Source: Aurifilum marmelostoma (taxonomy: Eukaryota; Ascomycota; Sordariomycetes; Diaporthales; Cryphonectriaceae). Taken from it: a stretch of DNA of 64,000 bases. The notes under the pieces were generated by a model. That model was not told where the DNA came from and made no database searches. It worked only from the letters and a program-made list of their open reading frames with translations. A program made the translations under genes and the position numbers. The stretch spans positions 372,001 through 436,000 of the forward strand of contig JAMXSV010000006.1 in assembly GCA_027559495.1 (NCBI GenBank), given 5' to 3'. The first letter of the stretch is position 1; each line of letters starts with the position of its first letter. Positions 24,471-35,417 of the stretch are shown here, piece by piece.

Positions 24471-26331
24471 ATGCCTATCTCATCCCCCTACCCACCTCTG
24501 CAGTTTAAGGCCACCAATGTGCTAGACTACGTCTTCCCCGCCGACTCGACGCCCTCGGACAAGCCACTATGGATTGATAGCCAGGACCCCTCCAACGCCT
24601 TGTCAGCTAGGCAGGCATTGCAATGGATCAAGAGGACATCATTTGGCCTCAGCAGCCTGGGTTTACGGAAGGGCGATGTGGTGATGATGTATACGACGAA
24701 TAACATCTTTGTGCCGCCAGTGTACTACGGTATCGTCGGCGGGGGCTTCATCTTCAGCGCTGCGAACCCTGCTTATACGGTGCCTGGTTAGCGTCTTCCT
24801 TTTGTCATTCATGTGGGTGTTGGGCAAGAAAATGAAATAGCTAACAATCAAATTGGCAGAACTGGTCCACCAGATGAAGAACCTGGGCGCCAAGGTGCTC
24901 CTCATGCAGCCCGAGCTCCTCAAGCCCGCCCTGGAGGCGGCGTCACAAGCAGGCATATCGCACAGCCGCGTCTTCCAATTCGCAGATCACGAGGTTCGGA
25001 ACTCACAGGGTATCGCGGACTGGCGCAGCGGCATGGCTGGAACCCCGGCGCAGGGTGAGGTCTACCAGTGGCCTAAGTTCTCGCCAGACGAGTCCAAGGC
25101 GACTGTGGCCACCATAAACTTCAGCTCTGGGACCACTGGTCTCCCCAAGGGGGTGTGCATCTCCCATGCCAACCTCATCGCCAACGCGGAACAAGTCATC
25201 TTCATGCTCGATCCCGAGAAACCTCAACATGCCCGTAGGGAAGGTAGCAGCGGTCCGTCGGACAGCAGATACGTGGGCATGCTCCCGCTGTACCACGCCT
25301 TCGGACAGAGCTGGGTCATGTTCCTGGGACTACGGCTGCAAGTGCCGACATACATCATGCAGACTTTTCGCTTCGAGGAGTTTCTGGAGGTGGTGCAGCG
25401 GTACGGGGTCACGATGCTGCAGGTGCCACCGCCCGTGCTGACGATGCTGTGCAAGCGGCCCGAGACTGCGCGGTACAAGCTGGACTCCCTACGGGAGGTG
25501 CTGAGCGGGGCGGCGCCGCTGAGCCGCAGCCTGCAGAACGAAGTGCAGAGGCGATTTGGCGTGCGTGTGTCTCAGGGATGGGGGATGACGGAGGTCACGT
25601 GTGGTGGTATGCTGGTGCCTGGTGGTGTCACCGATGAGAGCGGGAGTGTGGGTGTATTGGCGCCCGGGACGGAGGCGAGGCTGGTGGATGAGGAGGGCCG
25701 GGAGATCGTGAGGCCGACCAAAGGAGGCAGGAGCGAGAGAGGCGAATTGTTTGTGCGGGGGCCGCAGGTATGTCTGGGCTATTGGCGCAACGAGGCTGCC
25801 ACGAGAGAGACGCTGGTGGGTGATGGGTGGTTGAGGACGGGCGACGTGTGCGTGGTGGATGAGAAGGGCTGGTTCTGGATTGTCGACCGCAAGAAGGAGC
25901 TGATCAAGGTCAATGCATTCCAAGTTGCGCCTGCAGAGCTGGAGCAGGTCCTGTTGGAGAACGAGCACGTTGCTGATGCGGCTGTTGTGGGTATCACGAT
26001 GTAAGTGGCGCTTTTCTCTTTCCTGTTGCCCCCTGATCCCCAGCCTTGGTACTAATCCATAAGTGATTACAGTGACGGTCATGAGTGGCCAAGGGCGTAC
26101 GTTCAGCTGCAGGGTAGTTCCAAAGGTAGAGTCAGACCTGAGGACATTGCGGAGTGGATCAAGCCAAAGGTGGCCAAGCACAAACATCTCGCCGGCGGTG
26201 TTGTCTTTATCGACGAAGTACCCAGGCTACAGAGTGGCAAAATCCAGCGAAAGGTCATGAAGGAATGGGCCAAGAGGGATGCAGAGGAACTGCAGAGTGC
26301 TGGGAAGACAATCTCCAAAGCTCGTATCTAG
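24471..26331 (+). CDS. 4-coumarate-CoA-ligase-like acyl-CoA synthetase (AMP-forming)
   Basis: Exons 24471-24786, 24860-26000 and 26073-26331 (donors GTTAGC and GTAAGT, acceptors GCAG and ACAG) give 571 residues. The ANL-superfamily adenylation motifs are present in order: the phosphate loop SSGTTGLPKG (about 194), the aromatic/histidine motif PLYHAFGQSW, QGWGMTE (about 346), the A8 hinge region GWLRTGD...DRKKELIKVNAFQVAP (about 430-470) and the C-terminal catalytic lysine motif LQSGKIQRKV. The reaction is ATP-dependent formation of an acyl-AMP and then an acyl-CoA from a carboxylic acid. Fungal members of this subfamily use aromatic or medium-chain acids, but the acid is not predictable here. 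The C-terminus is ARI, at best a weak variant of the peroxisomal tripeptide SKL, so peroxisomal location is uncertain. No neighbouring biosynthetic genes support a cluster. Confidence 0.93.
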
Positions 26332-27024
26332 ATTATGAACCACGATCATGGAGTATAATCACGATACGCGGCGAGTGTTTGGTGTGAGCATTCTCACGTG
26401 TGTCTGCGCTGAGATGTCGTCGAGGAAAGATGGCTCAGGTTGAGAACGGGAATAGTGATGAGAACTCAACATCTATTAAAACCTCGCAATCTTGATCTAG
26501 GATTGTCAAACCTGTTGCCCTCCCTTTCAGGTAACCACCTCCGCCTGCCTTGCACCGCACGTTTTCATCAAAGATTCAACAAGAAGAAAAGTTTCGATGA
26601 ATACGAGACTCAGTATTCAACATGAGTAAATTTTACGATGTCGTGTTCTCTACTGGCGGTACAGTTGCCTCACAACTAACCGTCATTATACACTACTAGA
26701 ACCGATATCAGCTACCTAGGTAGCTTTGGCCCTGCTGCCAATTTCGTCCCAATTCTTGACTTCCAACAACAGAAATCCCACTGCTTCTGTCAACGCGACT
26801 CCACTCAGGTTTTTGACACAACTCTATCCTCGTCTTGCTCTTAGACTCAAGTCTGGATTCACGCAACTTCGAAGCCCAGTCACAGATGCTAGGTTCGACA
26901 GAACAGGTCTTCCTCAACAGCAACAAGAGCAAACGCTTCCTTGCTCGACAGGAAGGCTGACCATTCCAATCTTCAAACATCACTGGCATCACTTGTTGAC
27001 CAGAGCCCCACTCCAATCACCACC
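26332..27024. other. Spacer with leader of the next gene
   Basis: It contains a 14-bp perfect palindrome GCTACCTAGGTAGC at 26711-26724. The stretch from about 26760 to 27024 is probably the 5' leader of the downstream membrane-protein gene. Confidence 0.45.
26711..26724. repeat. Palindrome GCTACCTAGGTAGC
   Basis: A perfect 14-bp inverted repeat in the spacer upstream of the single-pass membrane-protein gene. Related palindromes occur at 35994, 36172, 42338, 46620 and 53660. Confidence 0.85.
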
Positions 27025-27951
27025 ATGGCGCCCACCCATGTTAGTGTTCATGTCGCACGCGACGAGAACGTGGACAAAGTGTCACCTGCCATCATATTCT
27101 TTGCCCTCCTTGCCTTGTGCTCTACCATCATGCTTCCCGTCCTGTGGTTCCTCTTCTGGACGCGCAACATCAATCGTGAGCGTAAGTCTAGCCACTCTCG
27201 ACCTTTCCTCCCTCGTTCTTGTTTATCACTGCTATGTTTCTGACACCGTAACGAGGTGCTAACTGATCGATGAACCACAGCCGAGAACGGCCCCGAACGG
27301 TGCCACCAGTCCTGGAGAGCCTCTGTCAACAGGCACCAGGGATCTGTATACCCTCCTCAATCTGGCCGTCAGGAGCAAGAACAGCAGCAGCATGTTCCTT
27401 CTACTGCAGCCCACCGTCAGCCCCGAGACAACAATGCTCTGTTATCAATAAAACCGCGAATGTTCCTTTTCACCTCCCAGATAGGCCGCCTTGCAAGATC
27501 CACGGGTCAGTCTATCGGTAAATCTTCTCAGGCTGCTTGGAAGACGGCCCGAAAGCCCTTCGGCTGGCCTGGTCGTCGGGGTGACGGCACAAATGATGGT
27601 ATGGGTAAGCCATGTATCATAGCACAAGCTCCCAATTGTCCCTTTCCATCAATGATAAACAATGATTTTTACAGTTTGATAACTGACCCACGCCTCTTCC
27701 TGTCTTATTGTGCAGAGCTTCCCATCATGAAGAACCGCGCTTGGCAGGAGCTTGCCTCTGGTACCGACCCGTCTACAAGCAGCGGCGCTAATACCAAGGC
27801 TACAGCCTCACGGACAGATGGGCATGCAATTGCTTTCTCCCATGCTGAGAGCGCGAAGCAAACGGGATCGGGACAGTCGGAGTTGCGTGAACTTCGCATC
27901 AACAAGCAGGAGCCACCGACTGAGCACACCATTGGACTTGCCCTAGCCTGA
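27025..27951 (+). CDS. Uncharacterised single-pass membrane protein
   Basis: Exons 27025-27181, 27281-27604 and 27716-27951 give 238 residues; donors GTAAGT and GTAAGC, acceptors ACAG and GCAG, both phase 1. A short polar N-terminus (MAPTHVSVHVARDENVDK) precedes one strong transmembrane helix at about residues 20-44 (AIIFFALLALCSTIMLPVLW). It ends in a basic sequence WTRNINRE, which predicts the long C-terminus is cytosolic. That tail is Gln-, Ser- and Arg-rich, with a basic amphipathic region near RSTGQSIGKSSQAAWKTARK, and finishes in ALA. I do not recognise the family. The three-exon model rests on splice consensus and a continuous frame; intron 2 could alternatively be retained because it is partly open. 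Confidence 0.7.
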
Positions 27952-28356
27952 GTAATGGAAGGAGTCAGTGGCTAGAGGGAAGGCGCAACGGTATCATGCG
28001 CATGCGAATCCCTGAACGAAAAGACAGAATCATTGCAACACGACGAGACTGTCAAATTTGCAGTGGCTAGAGAGAAGAGAAAACAGGAAAAAGAAGAAGA
28101 GAAAAAAAGGAAAAAAAGGGACAATGAAGGCAAAGGACAGTGTCATGCACCTCCTGTATATCTAGGGGAGAAGGACCTAATACTGCATAGTACATTTGTC
28201 CTTCGATGTGTCTTGGGTCGCACTTACCTATGCAGCGCCTATTCTTGTGGGGAAGGAGCAACGTCTGAACCGACACGTCACCAGTCACGATGTGCGACCA
28301 AGCACTTTGAACGGCCAGGGTAATCAAGTCAAGGTGCTGAAAGGTTAATACTTGAG

Positions 28357-28560
28357 TCAAACAAGATCCTGTTCTGTCGTGCCATAATTACAATACATTA
28401 TGATGAGGAAAGCAAACGCTCCGCCCGAAATGATAAACACAAACGCTCCAGCCGCAATGAAGAAGACAAACGCTCCGACCCGGTCGCTCCCAAATTGACA
28501 AAAGAAATGAAGGCAAAATATGCAAAAAAAGGCCTCGTCAAAGGCTTCGTGAAAATTCAT
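28357..28560 (-). CDS. Short ORF with three hydrophobic nine-residue repeats (doubtful)
   Basis: A 67-codon ORF starts 20 bp past the stop codon of the 411-aa gene on the same strand, in another frame. Its centre is three consecutive nonapeptides, GAFVFFIAA, GAFVFIISG and GAFAFLIIM, encoded by the 27-bp tandem repeat. It would form a membrane-spanning hairpin or helix. It may be only a 3' UTR ORF; there is no independent support for translation. Confidence 0.2.
   Translation of the reverse strand: MNFHEAFDEAFFCIFCLHFFCQFGSDRVGAFVFFIAAGAFVFIISGGAFAFLIIMYCNYGTTEQDLV
28414..28494 (+). repeat. 27-bp tandem repeat, three units
   Basis: The core AAACGCTCC recurs exactly at 28414, 28441 and 28468. 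The first two units are similar over their full length; the third diverges after the first 12 bases. Confidence 0.85.
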
Positions 28561-28580
28561 GCGGGTAGTGGTCGACTCAG

Positions 28581-29816
28581 TTATCGGCCTCCACTACTTA
28601 TCCCCCTCCTCCAGGCTCCCTGCTGAAAACTCCTCAGCAGCAGCTCCCTCCACCTCGTCCTCTCCCTCGTCTGTAGCTCGCACACCTCCATGATAGGCAG
28701 GCTCGGCAGCGGCTTCTCCGGAGGCGGATACGGCGGGGGGGCGCAGAGCTCCGAGCCCAAACCACCCGTCAACGGTGCCGACGCCGACGAGAACCTCTTT
28801 TGCCGCTGCTGCCCCACCACGAAGGACACAGAGGACGAGTGTGGCTCACGGCGTTCCGCAATGTCGGCCATGCTGCTGACACCCACGCTCAGCCGCCGTG
28901 CCCGGAGCAGTGAGCCGTCCGAGTAGTAGGCACGCAGGTGGCGGGTGCGGTTGATACGGCGGATGGACCGGGGTTTGCCGCCGGCGCTGCTGCTTGTGGC
29001 AGTGGTGAGGGTGGTTAGGGTTGAGGCATTGCTGAGACGCTTGTAGGAGCGGCTGCTGAGGAAGCACGGTGCTGTGGCGACCGTGTTAGCTGTGAGTGTG
29101 GACGCGTTGCTGAGACGCTTGGCACTCCGGAGCGAGGCCGTGCTGCTGCCAACGTCACCACCACCACCGACACTGCTGGGCCCAGTATACAGGGTGCCGA
29201 TGACGGTGGCAGCCGAGGGTCGTCGTCGCAGAGGTCTGGCGGCGGGGTGGCGCTGGCGCTGGGTGAGGCAATCCCGCCAGCCGAGGTCCTCGAATGAATG
29301 TTTGAAGTTGAGGTCAGGAGACTGGATCTCGATCTCAGGTATTACGAAGGCATGTTCCTCGTGCACATTGTCAAGCAGGGGCAGCGTGGCGGTGGACTTC
29401 TTTTGCGAGAGGTAGGTATCCCAGTCCTGGCAACCCTCGGGAAGCGCGGGCTTCGGAGGCGGTGTGGGGGCCGCGGGCGTTTCCGTCCGGCGGGTGGAGG
29501 ATGATTCCTCAAATTTAGGGGCTGGTTTTGCTCTTTTTGTCGTCGTTGTTGCTGCCGCTGCCGCTGCCGCTGATGTTGTGGTGGTGGTCGTGGTGGTAGT
29601 GGTCGTGGTCGTGGTCGTCTGGTTGTTCGAGATGGGAATCATCAGCAGGTCGGCGCCATGATGCTTCTCGTCTAGTATCGGGACGATGAGTACCGCCGAA
29701 GCCATTTGGTGACTTGACGGGGACATGCTTGACAGGGCGGTAGGCGGACCCGAGTAGGCATCCTCGCGAAGAGTGGCTGAGGAAGGAACCGGGGAGGGCG
29801 CCGACACGCGAAGCAT
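28581..29816 (-). CDS. Uncharacterised low-complexity Ser/Thr/Ala-rich protein
   Basis: This single-exon ORF of 411 codons begins with ATG at 29816. Residues 67-81 are 15 consecutive threonines followed by an alanine tract (83-89) and four more threonines. The decapeptide KRLSNASTLT occurs twice, at about 233-242 and 259-268. Less biased patches that look conserved are DWDTYLSQKK (about 131-140) and FKHSFEDLGWRDCL (about 171-184). The C-terminus has a proline-rich PPPYPPPEKPLPSLP segment, possibly an SH3/WW ligand, and an Arg-rich end. There is no signal peptide or membrane segment. I recognise no domain. The RxxS-like sites (RRLS, KRLS) suggest phosphorylation by basophilic kinases, as an inference. 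A later start is possible because the first 40 residues are unstructured. Confidence 0.65.
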   Translation of the reverse strand: MLRVSAPSPVPSSATLREDAYSGPPTALSSMSPSSHQMASAVLIVPILDEKHHGADLLMIPISNNQTTTTTTTTTTTTTTTSAAAAAAATTTTKRAKPAPKFEESSSTRRTETPAAPTPPPKPALPEGCQDWDTYLSQKKSTATLPLLDNVHEEHAFVIPEIEIQSPDLNFKHSFEDLGWRDCLTQRQRHPAARPLRRRPSAATVIGTLYTGPSSVGGGGDVGSSTASLRSAKRLSNASTLTANTVATAPCFLSSRSYKRLSNASTLTTLTTATSSSAGGKPRSIRRINRTRHLRAYYSDGSLLRARRLSVGVSSMADIAERREPHSSSVSFVVGQQRQKRFSSASAPLTGGLGSELCAPPPYPPPEKPLPSLPIMEVCELQTRERTRWRELLLRSFQQGAWRRGISSGGR

Positions 29817-31752
29817 GTTTGATGGGTCTGGGGGAAGAAGAGGTCACGAAGGGGAGGAAGAGAGGAGGACAACACGAGAAGGCCGTGTGTTGCTTGTGCA
29901 GAGAAGCACGCAAGAGGAGGATGACAAGACTCGAGGTCTAACGTGAGCTTTTACCAAAGGAAAAGGAAGAAAACCAAAAGTCGAGAGCCAGGAAGTCTGG
30001 GGAATTTGTTCTACAGCTATATACCAGATCGTCTATCCACCATCCCACGAACGAACACGACACCTCATAGTGGCCCCAGCCCAAGACCATGACGAGCATG
30101 AGCAAGCTGGCTCGCTGGCTGGTCAGTTTAGTCACCTGTCGAGGAGGAGAATCCCATCTCGGCGGTCTGGGGTTCCAGCCTTGGATGCCAAATCCAGGCG
30201 CAGCAGCAAGGAGGAGGAGGAGGAGGGCAGCTCCACTGGCCTACTATGGTGGCCGACGCGTCGCCTCGAAAAAGGGCCCTCGTAGTCCTTCTAAGGTTCT
30301 CCCCCGACCTTACCTTGGCCTATCTCAGGCGCTGTCTTTCCCTCTCTGTATGCCTGGCCTGCTGAGAGGGTCACACGGTCGGACACCGAGATAGCGGTAT
30401 CCAGGCCCAGGGGTCTGAAATAGCTCACCAAGGAGGAGCCCAAGCCCAGCCTAAGCTGCCCAACAAGTTGACCTGTCGAGTGAGGCGCGCCAGGCCAGAG
30501 GGGGGAGAGCGGATGGTCCGACTCGTCGGCACGTCGAGGTGGGTGGAGCTCTGGAGACTTGATGTGCTGTCACTGTCAGGCTCCAGCGCAGGTTTATCCG
30601 GGAGCGCTCACCGCGGGCAAAAAATTTAGAAAGTGGTCCGTGGGAATTGCGACAATGGGGATGGGGAGAGAGAGCATGGGGGCGGGCTCAAGGTCAGGGC
30701 GTTGAACATGTGCCTCCTGGATGAGACGTGGTACTGCAGCAGCGTGAACCGGTTTCTTCCAATCAACATTGGTTGGGCTCTGTCCAGGGTGTGAGTCTCC
30801 ATAACTATGCATGGGGCAAATCACATCTCACGATCTGGGCCCACTTCCCTTTCTGAGGAGTTCATGTGGAGGGAAAAGGACAAGAACAGGCGTGCTGGTA
30901 GGGTAGCGGACAGGACAGAGAAAAGCCATAATTAGACCTGGTAGGTTTTCAAGCCCAACAGTTACAGAATTGCAGAAGGAGAAGGACGAGGGCGGATCTG
31001 TGACTACAACCCATGTCCAACCTGGGTTCCTGCAGCGAGCGACAGTACGTAGTCCTGTTTTCCTGCTTCTTCCGGCGCATCGAGCCTCGCGCCTGTTCTT
31101 TTTCTTGCTATACCCACTCGTCCCCCCTTGGGATCTCATGCTCGATGCTTCATGCGATCCCCATACCCACAACGAAAGCATGCGTCTCAACGTGCCACGT
31201 CCATCTCAACCTGGCAGCTCACGGGAGCAAAAAGTGGAAAGTGGTGGAAAGCATGTTGTCAGGGATCCTCGGATGCATCGAGCAGTAGAAGTATATTGAA
31301 CGAAAACCGAGGCAAGAGATAGAGATCCACGGACCCCAGCTTTTTGACGTGTTTGGGAGCTGAGCTGAGGACGCAGCTGATAAGGTTGCTGTTTGTTGTC
31401 ATTGCGACGGCTCGTGGAGCCGGCCTTTTATGCTGGCCTCAACCTTTTTGACTTGTTTCCGTCAAACATGTTTCGGTTGGCGCCGATGAGACTCCGAAGC
31501 TAGCACAAGAATACGATTAATTGTATTACAAAGACACCAAGAAAATGAGACGGAGAAATCGATCTGGAGCTTTGGGCACAAGCTGAACCTCGTTCGAAGT
31601 CTAATCCTCTCAGTACCAATCGCAGGCATCTCTCCTATCTTGGCCGCGGTGATAATGAGGACTCCAGATCCAGCGCCGCGCGCTTATATCGCTGTTGCGG
31701 GAATTCGGCTTTACACAACCTTGCGTAATCATCCGCATATGACTGATCTGCT
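29817..31752. other. Intergenic region without supported gene
   Basis: It holds the promoter of the 411-aa gene on the left and the 3' side of the zinc-cluster gene on the right. A (GGA)n-like purine run lies near 30209-30226. ORFs up to about 120 codons on both strands show no domain or splice logic. Confidence 0.5.
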
Positions 31753-32297
31753 TCAAAACATACCCCATTCACTGGTAGTCGTACCCAGGTCAAATCCCCA
31801 ATTCGTTGCCCATATCTCGAGATCACTGCTGTCAAAATCATTCAGATCCATGCAAGGAGTTGCTACGTCTCCCGGCGGCCCCAGAGCGGACTCCTCACTG
31901 CCTGGCTGCTGTCCACCATTTGGTCTGTGTGTTGTTGTTGTTGTTGTTGTTGTGAGATGGATAGAGGATCCACCCTGTTGTAGATCTCCCGGGATCTTAT
32001 TGTCATTTTTATTCTCCGCCCGGGTCGTGGTGACCGGGTTCGGCATGCTGTGCTCCAAGACCTGGTCGAGCTTTCTGGACAAACTCTTGGCTGCTTGGGC
32101 GCAGAATGTGTAGTGTGGCAGCTCCGGGCTGGCAAGGGCTTCGAGTTGAGACATCAGCACAGAGAGGTTGCGGAACACGGTGGCTTTGCTTATAGTTGGC
32201 GGGAGGCTTCGTCCTGGATCTCGCACGGCGTCTTGCAAGGCTGTGATTCTGTAACAAACGATCTACGGTCAGTTGTGCAGTTGGGGGATTCTCAACA

Positions 32298-32331
<34 letters not shown>

Positions 32332-34544
32332 AAGGAAAAAAAGTGCTGCTTTGACTCTTGTACCAAGATCGACAGAGTGCTCGGACGTGTCGTTTGCCAC
32401 GTCACCTTTTGGAACAATACTTCGATAATGTCGATTGGGGGAGGAAGAAATTATTACTCACAGGACCACAGCACAGGGCAGCGCATAGAAGAGTAACTGG
32501 GGAGAAATTTGGTCAGCCGTTCATCAAAAAGGTCGGTCTGCCTTGGAGGACGAGGGACATAATTACATCCTCAGCCAGATCGCAGAGAAAAGGCTTGTTG
32601 CCGTGCTCCATGACACACGTCATGATGCCCTGGAGCATCCTTGCAGAGATCTCGAGCAGCTCAGGCGAGGGGGACGAACTGCTGTATTTACTGATGGATC
32701 TGATTATGTGAAAGTCGATATGCGCAAAGGATAGGTGCGCTCTCACGAGCATCTGGCGGGCCATCTTGGGCACATCGGGCGACATCAGGCTTGGGTCCTG
32801 GCCGCATCGTAGATGCTCGGGAAGGGAATTCCAAACATCATGGCATCGAGTAGACAGATTCCTGTAGGCGCAATCAGTCGAGAACTCACTTGGTTTCGTC
32901 TTTTCACTCTGCTCCTTTGAAGAAATCAATGCACATATACCTTAGCTCACTTTCATCGACAGGCTGGTTCAAGTGAAATTGAGCCTCGATGAATTGTCCT
33001 CGGATTTCACCGAGGGTATATCGTAGCCGTGTCCACGTCGTGGTCCTGTACCCGCCCTCTTTGTTCCATCCGTCTGGTGTTAGTCTACCGAGGAGCTGAG
33101 CGAGGTCGCCTGGCCCCGTCGTAAAGAGGTCGTCGTCAGATATGTCCAGAGGCGGCTTGCAGTCCGCATATCGACGTGGTATCCGAGGAGGCTGGTTGAA
33201 GATAGCCGACCATGCCTTGTCGGTGTTGAACATCACAGCAAAGAGCCTTTTCCGATACTCGGACAGGAAGAACGGCACTGCTTCATCCGAGTGTGTCGCC
33301 TCGAGGTGTAGGCCCAGCGCGTACATATCAGTGGCTATATCGCCTAATTTCCGCCAGACGCTCAAGCCTGGAGGCAATTACATTAGTGATGAAGAGTCTC
33401 GAGGCGGATGGGAAAAGTGATTAGATTAGATATGATATTAGGCAAGGAGGCCGCACTTACTTCCGCTGCCCTCAAGGCTTGTGCAGCATTGCATATTCTC
33501 ATACGCCAGCCACAGGATCACATCGTTGACCTGGGGTGAGAGCTCGCGGGCGAGTTGGAGGCTCAAACTCGCACTCCGGAACAGCTGGTGCGCCAGCCCG
33601 TCGTCCTCGCTCTCTGCATCCCAGGTGGAGACGTAGTCAAAATGACATCGTGCTGCTATGGCGCACACAAGACCTAGCGTTTCAATGCGAAGGTTGGCCC
33701 CGCAGAAGAGCGCACAGAAGGCCTGTGCATCAAGGCGTGGTGTGATGTTGACTGTCGATGATGAGGCCTGTATCACGTCCTTGGCAAGCTGTGACACACT
33801 GAAGGGCCCGCCGCCACTGATGGCCTCACTATTATTTTCATTATCCTGGCTCGCGTATCCTCGAGCTGCAGCAACATCTTTGATAGAGGCTAAAAGCCAC
33901 CGAACAACTGGAGAAGGGACGACGGCGATCTTCCTGAACAGGATGGCATCCTCGACAAGCTTTTCGATCCGCAAGATGTGCCTGAATTGAGACAGGATCT
34001 CCTCCGTCGCGATGAGTTGTTCCTTATAGGCTTCTGCATCTCTGTTGGCCCTTTCTGGCTGGACAGCCTGCGCTGGGAATTCACGAAATTCATCTGTCAA
34101 GAACGACCATGGGCGAATCCGTAGGGCTCTCTCTAAAGCGCTGGTGCGGGCAAAGGTACTTCCGGCACGAGATGATCTCACGGAACCAGCGAGCTCATGG
34201 CCTTGGCCGCTGCTCACAGGAGCTTCTGCAGAAGGAGCCGGACTAAGCGGAATAGCACGGCTTCTGGAGCATGTAGTTGTATTGACACGTGCCTTCGACA
34301 GAGGCGCGGGGTGATACCAGCAGCGGGACTCAAGCTTGCGGCGTCGACAGGCCGCACATACCGGCTGCTCGTGTCCACATTTTTGTTTTCTTTTACGGCA
34401 AGGCTCACAGGATGCTTCTGAGCCGTTGCGGCGGCGGCGGCGCTCTGCGAGTGTTGACATCTCTCTCGCCAGGCTTATCCAAGTCCGCGGTCGGCGGTCT
34501 TTGGGTGACTTTGGTCCGATTGGCTTGCGACACACTGACGCCAC
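31753..34544 (-). CDS. Zn2Cys6 fungal-specific transcription factor
   Basis: Five exons on the minus strand, 34544-33461, 33367-32941, 32888-32567, 32496-32462 and 32248-31753, join in frame to 787 residues. If translation begins at ATG 34460 (MSTLAERRRR), the length is 759. The binuclear cluster is C-x2-C-x6-C-x6-C-x2-C-x8-C (CEPCRKRKQKCGHEQPVCAA and on to RCWYHP), preceded by a basic run RRRRRN. The fungal_trans (middle homology) domain spans roughly residues 250-600, with KRLFAVMFNTDKAWSAIF and PPRIPRRYADCKPP as the classic box, and YRNLSTRCHDVWNSLPEHLR further on. Exon 4 is only 35 nt and supplies LLFYALPCAVV, the expected helix of this family. A Thr8 tract from a (TTG)n repeat and an acidic, aromatic C-terminus (WGFDLG) complete it; the latter may be an activation domain. 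Target genes are not predictable. Confidence 0.9.
32299..32329 (+). repeat. A31 homopolymer in an intron of the zinc-cluster gene
   Basis: Thirty-one consecutive A bases on the + strand, i.e. T31 in the last intron of the minus-strand gene, about 50 nt upstream of its acceptor. It may act as an extended polypyrimidine tract. Its exact length is uncertain, as for any homopolymer. Confidence 0.85.
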
Positions 34545-35077
34545 AATGACCAGAGGTTGAAGACGGGCTTCGGGTCAATCTGACAAGTTGGACAAGACCC
34601 CAGGCTCTAATAAGGAGAATATCGACGAAGAAGAGGGTGATGTGCACAGGATATCATCCACACTCGCTTCAGCGGCGTAAGCGGACTACTTTTATCCCGT
34701 GTCGGACTAAATTTGAGACCGCGATTGGCTGAAATACCACGAGGATGACTGAAATAACTAGTGCCAACCACCACCATATGACGACTTGTTAGTCCGATCT
34801 GCTTCTGCTTTCTGGGTTGTTCGTTGATCATCGGCCTAGGAAGCAATATGTCTACTCAGTACGCAGCCACGAGTATTGCCATGGTGGGATACTATAGTAA
34901 TGACACCAAGCCCCTCAAATTATTGCGGCTTCGCTCCCTTATATGAACCTTGAGTCTCACTGGACTTGTCATCGCCATTGTCTAATAATACCAAGTATCC
35001 AATCACTTCCATTTTGTTCTTCGTCTAGGCGTGCATCGTCCAGCCCTTGCAGCCAAGCAGTTCAGGACTTCGCAAAC
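34545..35077. other. Divergent promoter region
   Basis: It lies between the zinc-cluster gene (-) and the 91-aa small-protein gene (+) and should hold both promoters. Nothing specific is recognised. Confidence 0.5.
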
Positions 35078-35417
35078 ATGTCTTTCCCGTCGTCGTCGTC
35101 ATCGTCAGAAATAAGTAGAACACTTCCAGCCCAAGCTGGTGTGCCTTACTCCAACCCCAAAGACTATTCCCGCAGCCACAGCTCACTCCGTAAAGCTCTG
35201 TCAGCGATTGGGAAAGAGGTAAGGGCCAGGTTGAGAGAAACCCATCGAGTCTTCTACCAAAGAAGTCCTAACAACGTTCTAGGACTACAAGATGGCAATG
35301 CCCAACAAGGAAAACTCTTATACCAAAAAGGAAAAGGAGTGCAGGCCAGCCAAGCCAAGAAAAGCCACTCCGGGTATAGACATTCAGGCTTTGGTAACGA
35401 GTATGGGGATGAAGTAA
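35078..35417 (+). CDS. Small basic protein of 91 residues, unknown function
   Basis: Exons 35078-35218 and 35283-35417 flank a 64-nt intron with consensus donor GTAAGG, a CTAAC branch site at 35268-35272 and acceptor CTAG. The spliced product has a Ser-rich start (MSFPSSSSSSE), a central helix RSHSSLRKALSAIGKEDYKM spanning the junction, a Lys-rich stretch KKEKECRPAKPRKATPG and the C-terminal IDIQALVTSMGMK. The abrupt return of a structured-looking frame after the intron is the best evidence that it is real. Unspliced, the frame continues for 122 residues with a less plausible tail. There is no signal peptide; the positive charge suggests nucleic-acid or phosphate-rich partners, as an inference. 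I do not recognise the family. Confidence 0.65.

Larger units (their letters stand above)
27952..28580. other. Spacer containing a 27-bp tandem repeat
   Basis: This lies between the convergent ends of the membrane-protein gene (+) and the low-complexity gene (-). An A-rich stretch occurs at 28075-28120. Three 27-bp units sit at 28414-28494 within a minus-strand ORF (28560-28357). Confidence 0.5.

Noticed and set aside
24471..26331. Secondary-metabolite cluster around the CoA ligase
   Set aside because: Neighbours are Sin3 and an unrelated membrane protein; no synthase, P450 or tailoring genes are adjacent.
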